From contig JABUQX010097342.1 in the NCBI GenBank assembly GCA_015478945.1, forward strand, positions 1 to 32,500: a stretch of DNA of 32,500 nt. The letters are read 5' to 3'. The position numbers were made by a program, and so were the translations under genes. Numbering within the stretch: position 1 is the first letter of the stretch; each line of letters opens with the position of its first letter. Under the pieces are notes generated by a model. It saw only the letters and a list, made by a program, of their open reading frames with translations. It was not told the DNA's origin and made no database searches. The stretch comes from Trachelipus rathkii. Taxonomy: Eukaryota; Arthropoda; Malacostraca; Isopoda; Trachelipodidae. Positions 29,936-32,500 of the stretch are shown here, piece by piece.

Positions 29936-30012
29936 GGCCCCGGCCCCGGCCCCGGCCCCGGCCAACCCCGGCCATTTTTAGCGACCCCGGCCCCGGCCCC
30001 GGCCCCCCCGGC
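29936..30012. repeat. GGCCCC array, copy 1
   Basis: Perfect CCGGCC/GGCCCC repeats, with a break holding ATTTTTAGCGACCCCGG. The minus strand has many G-runs of four and could form G-quadruplexes. A CCGGGG pair follows at 30031-30049. Confidence 0.93.
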
Positions 30013-30049
30013 CAAAAATCAGGAAAAACCGGGGTTTTCTACCGGGGTT

Positions 30050-30396
30050 AACTGTAAATTTACACTAAATAATAGAGGGTTAAATCAAACAAAATAAAAA
30101 ATTATATTTTAATTACATTACTCCTTTGTTATAAATTGATGCAAAATATATAAACATACCTAAATATAATCAATTTTTTTTTGGTATTTACTCTGATTTC
30201 AAAATAAAATTGAGGCCAAATTATAATTTTTCCGAGTTTTTAACATAAAAATTTTCGAAATTTGATATATCAAACGAATTCGGGAAAGGAAATAAATATA
30301 ATTGTTAAAATATTAATGTTTTTATTTATTTAAAGCAAATATCTTCAAGAAAATCAATATTTCGAAATCTCTTTCGAAATTATTTATTTAATTGAA

Positions 30397-30401
<5 letters not shown>
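30050..30401. other. AT-rich stretch between GGCCCC array and TA array
   Basis: No genes seen. Its right end (about 30349-30400) resembles 32209-32262 on the far side of the Penelope-like element (GAAAATCAAT..TTATTTATTTAATTGA). Confidence 0.5.
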
Positions 30402-30432
<31 letters not shown>

Positions 30433-30451
30433 TATATATAATACTATATAT

Positions 30452-30539
<88 letters not shown>

Positions 30540-30544
30540 TATAC
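30402..30544. repeat. (TA)n microsatellite
   Basis: TA array adjoining the 3' end of the Penelope-like element. Confidence 0.95.
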
Positions 30545-30889
30545 TTTTAGAGAGGAAGCCCTTGGATTCTTTTTAATATGATGTTTCACCGTCATTCCTT
30601 TTATTAATAAATGTACACAAATTAAAAATATTACATTATTAAAGACGCTTTTTTTTAATGGAAATAAATTTTAAATGGAATGTTACTTTTCGTATGACAT
30701 ACTGGACTTGATCAGGCCAAGGGACTGCATTTCTTCTTCTTGATCTTCATCAGTTCAAGTGTGTTTCAGTTGGGCTGCTATTTTCTTCATTGTGTTGTTG
30801 AAATATTTTGAAGTTTTCAGATATTCATTTTGATATAAAATCTATCTTAACTTCACCGGAATGCTTATTGTAGTTGTTACTATTATAAA

Positions 30890-31150
30890 TGCAAAATGAT
30901 TCCATGATTTTGCGATGGTTCGTGTGATTGATATTTCTGATCATCTTTATATTGTTGATATTGATAGAAGTGGCCTGTGTTACCCTATGACTTGTTAAAG
31001 CGATTTAATGCTGCTTGTGCAGGTCAATCTGTATGTGATTTTTTTCTTCTTTGTAAATCTATGGTTTCACCTATATATGTTTTATTGCAAGTATTGCAGG
31101 GGATGTGATATATAAAGCTTTGGGGGAGATTTCTTTTCGTTTTGGGGTTT
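30890..31150 (-). pseudogene. GIY-YIG endonuclease domain of the Penelope-like element
   Basis: The minus strand reads IYHIPCNTCNKTYIGETIDL (KTYIGET at 31063-31083) followed by RRKKSHTD, then after a stop GHFYQYQQYKDDQKYQSHE. This is the C-terminal GIY-YIG nuclease that nicks target DNA in canonical Penelope-like elements, with the usual Cys pair after the first strand. Two or more stops interrupt it. Confidence 0.78.
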
Positions 31151-31212
31151 GAGAATGTTTTTTTTAAGGTGATGTTATTTGATGGAATGAGGGTAATATT
31201 TTTTGGTAATAT

Positions 31213-31983
31213 TTATTTTAACGAATATAATGGTATATTTGAGGAATTGGTAAAAAGGAGGGGTATTTTTCGGGGAAAGGTGCTATAGTACCTCTTTTTT
31301 GCTTTTTTAAATGCTTTTTGTGATGAAAAACTCAGAATAGTAAAGTGATTTAAAGTATTGTGGATGTATTTAGTTTCTTGTGCTAAAAGAGGGGGAGAGC
31401 ATATACGAAGGCACGGAGAAATAGAGATATGACAGACAGCAAATGTTTGTGTTTGGGGAATGATAGGCATAGGCCAGATGGTATAATGTTGGTAACGAAT
31501 TTAAATTTTTCTATATATAGTAAATTGCAAGTGATTGTTATTCCATGTGATTAAGGTATCGAGGAAGGGGATAGAGTTGTTGGAAGGCATTTCTATCGTA
31601 TACTGAACTGAAGGATGAATAGGGTTAATATAGTTTAGGACATCTTTAGGGTTGGTGTTGTGAGTGAGGGAGACAAAAATGTCATCTACATATCTAATCC
31701 ATAAACTATTGTTTAATAAAGGGTGGGGTAAAATATGATAAAATTCCTGTTAGTTCCATATATATGTTACTTAGTATTGAGTATGGGAGACAGTGGGGAT
31801 CCCATACTCAGGCCGAAAGTTTGTTGTAATATTGCCATTAAATGAAAGAAGTTATGTTGTAATGAGAGATTAATGAGCTGTTTTAATATATGAAACGGGA
31901 AGGCCAATCTCTTTAACAATGTTTTTAATTTGTGTACATTTAGTAATAAAATGAAGTGACAGTAAAGCATAATACTAAAAAAA
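31213..31983 (-). pseudogene. Penelope-like reverse transcriptase (partial, frameshifted)
   Basis: Starts inside RT with INLSLQHNFFHLM, then the signature GLSMGSPLSPIL (MGSPLSP at 31785-31805) and YMEL. After a frame change comes the catalytic RYVDDIFVSL (YVDD at 31681-31692), then MPSNNSIPFLDTLIT near 31565-31600, a block characteristic of this RT class. The minus-strand frame 31213-31470 covers the thumb and linker. Stops and at least three frameshifts are present. The RT N-terminus is cut off at the inverted repeat. Confidence 0.82.
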
Positions 31984-32035
31984 AATCCAAGGGCTTCCTC
32001 TCTAATAAATACATCACTACGACAAAGTAGTTCTT

Positions 32036-32122
32036 AAATATATATATATATAATATACTATAATATATATATGATATAATATTATATATATTATATATAT
32101 AATATATATATATTATAATAAA

Positions 32123-32162
<40 letters not shown>

Positions 32163-32181
32163 ATCTTATATATATATATAA
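32036..32181. repeat. (TA)n microsatellite
   Basis: TA array near the 5' side of the Penelope-like element. Confidence 0.95.
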
Positions 32182-32382
32182 GTATTTTAATGACAACTTA
32201 TTCTCTAGAAAATCAATTATTTTCTAAAATTTCTTTTCAAAATTATTTATTTAATTGAATTAATTAAATGTATTCCTTTTTTATAATTTAAATTATTAAT
32301 TAATTGAAATTATATTTAATTTTCATCCTAAGTTTTAAGACTTTCAGTGTTTTTGACTTACATTTCTATTTTTAGCTAACCC

Positions 32383-32500
32383 CCGGCCCCCGCCCCCGCC
32401 CCGGCCCCCGCCCCGCGGCGCCGGCCCGGCCGTCCGGCCCCGGCCCAGCCCCCCGGCCCCGCCCCGGCCCGCCCGGCCCGGCCCCGGCCCCAAGGCCCGG
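32383..32500. repeat. GGCCCC array, copy 2, running off the window
   Basis: Same hexamer and same strand sense as copy 1, less regular, preceded by ATTTTTAGCTAACCCCCGG, which matches a motif inside copy 1. The 200 bases before it are AT-rich with no gene. Confidence 0.92.

Larger units (their letters stand above)
30549..32003 (-). mobile_element. Penelope-like element, truncated, with 20-bp inverted ends
   Basis: The ends are exact inverted copies: AGAGAGGAAGCCCTTGGATT at 30549-30568 and its complement at 31984-32003. Between them lie RT and GIY-YIG endonuclease remnants in minus orientation, followed by about 250 bases of 3' UTR. Penelope-like elements are known for terminal repeats in direct or inverted orientation and for 5' truncation. 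Here the RT fingers are missing. Confidence 0.8.

Noticed and set aside
1..32500. tRNA, rRNA or other structured RNA genes
   Set aside because: No cloverleaf with conserved A/B boxes, rRNA core or known RNA motif could be found by eye; a covariance-model search would be decisive.

Overview
The window is eukaryotic, repeat-dominated DNA. No host gene, rRNA, tRNA or CRISPR array could be supported. (TA)n arrays recur throughout, coding strength lies almost entirely in transposable-element proteins, and the mix (Tc1/mariner, hAT, Jockey-like LINE, Penelope-like element, Ty3/Gypsy element with an envelope-like gene, long TA and ATT microsatellites) suggests an arthropod. A decapod crustacean would fit the microsatellite load, but that is inference. 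Many reading frames break at homopolymers, so part of the decay may be uncorrected long-read error.

Layout. 1-2.2 kb: TA arrays around a dead Tc1/mariner transposase. 2.6-5.0 kb: a forward-strand non-LTR retrotransposon (endonuclease + RT) with many stops. 5.3-6.0 kb: hAT transposase remnant ending in its dimerisation domain. 6.0-8.9 kb: a Jockey-like LINE on the minus strand, 3' complete with poly(A), 5' truncated inside the endonuclease. 8.9-10.5 kb: AT-rich DNA with a TA-separated short repeat. 10.5-12.65 kb: an unusual array dense in the palindromes GTCGAC and ATCGAT, interleaved with GC-rich blocks and TA tracts in a 0.61-0.66 kb higher-order repeat. 12.65-13.73 kb: TA arrays, a 149-bp imperfect repeat and a GGTGCG-rich block.

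13.73-28.58 kb: one very large (about 14.8 kb) Ty3/Gypsy-type, errantivirus-like LTR element. Terminal repeats of about 2.1-2.6 kb contain their own internal tandem repeats. The interior has a candidate tRNA primer site, an Asn-rich gag-position ORF, retropepsin, RT (FLDD box), RNase H, integrase (HHCC, DD35E, GPF), a long proline-rich extension with an Arg/Gly tail, and a degenerate F-like env with signal peptide, basic cleavage site and a candidate splice acceptor. The env tail and a polypurine tract also lie in front of the upstream repeat copy, so either env runs into the LTR or the upstream LTR is the remains of a tandem copy.

28.6-32.5 kb: a short acidic tract, a TAA array, a minus-strand fragment resembling a repetitive arthropod protein family, and a truncated Penelope-like element (RT + GIY-YIG) on the minus strand bounded by 20-bp inverted repeats. 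Two GGCCCC arrays lie on either side; the second runs off the window end.

The genes do not form a cellular pathway. Within the large LTR element they make a coherent retroelement: structural protein, polyprotein enzymes, and an envelope-like protein probably made from a spliced message. The best candidates for something undescribed are this element and the GTCGAC/ATCGAT array.
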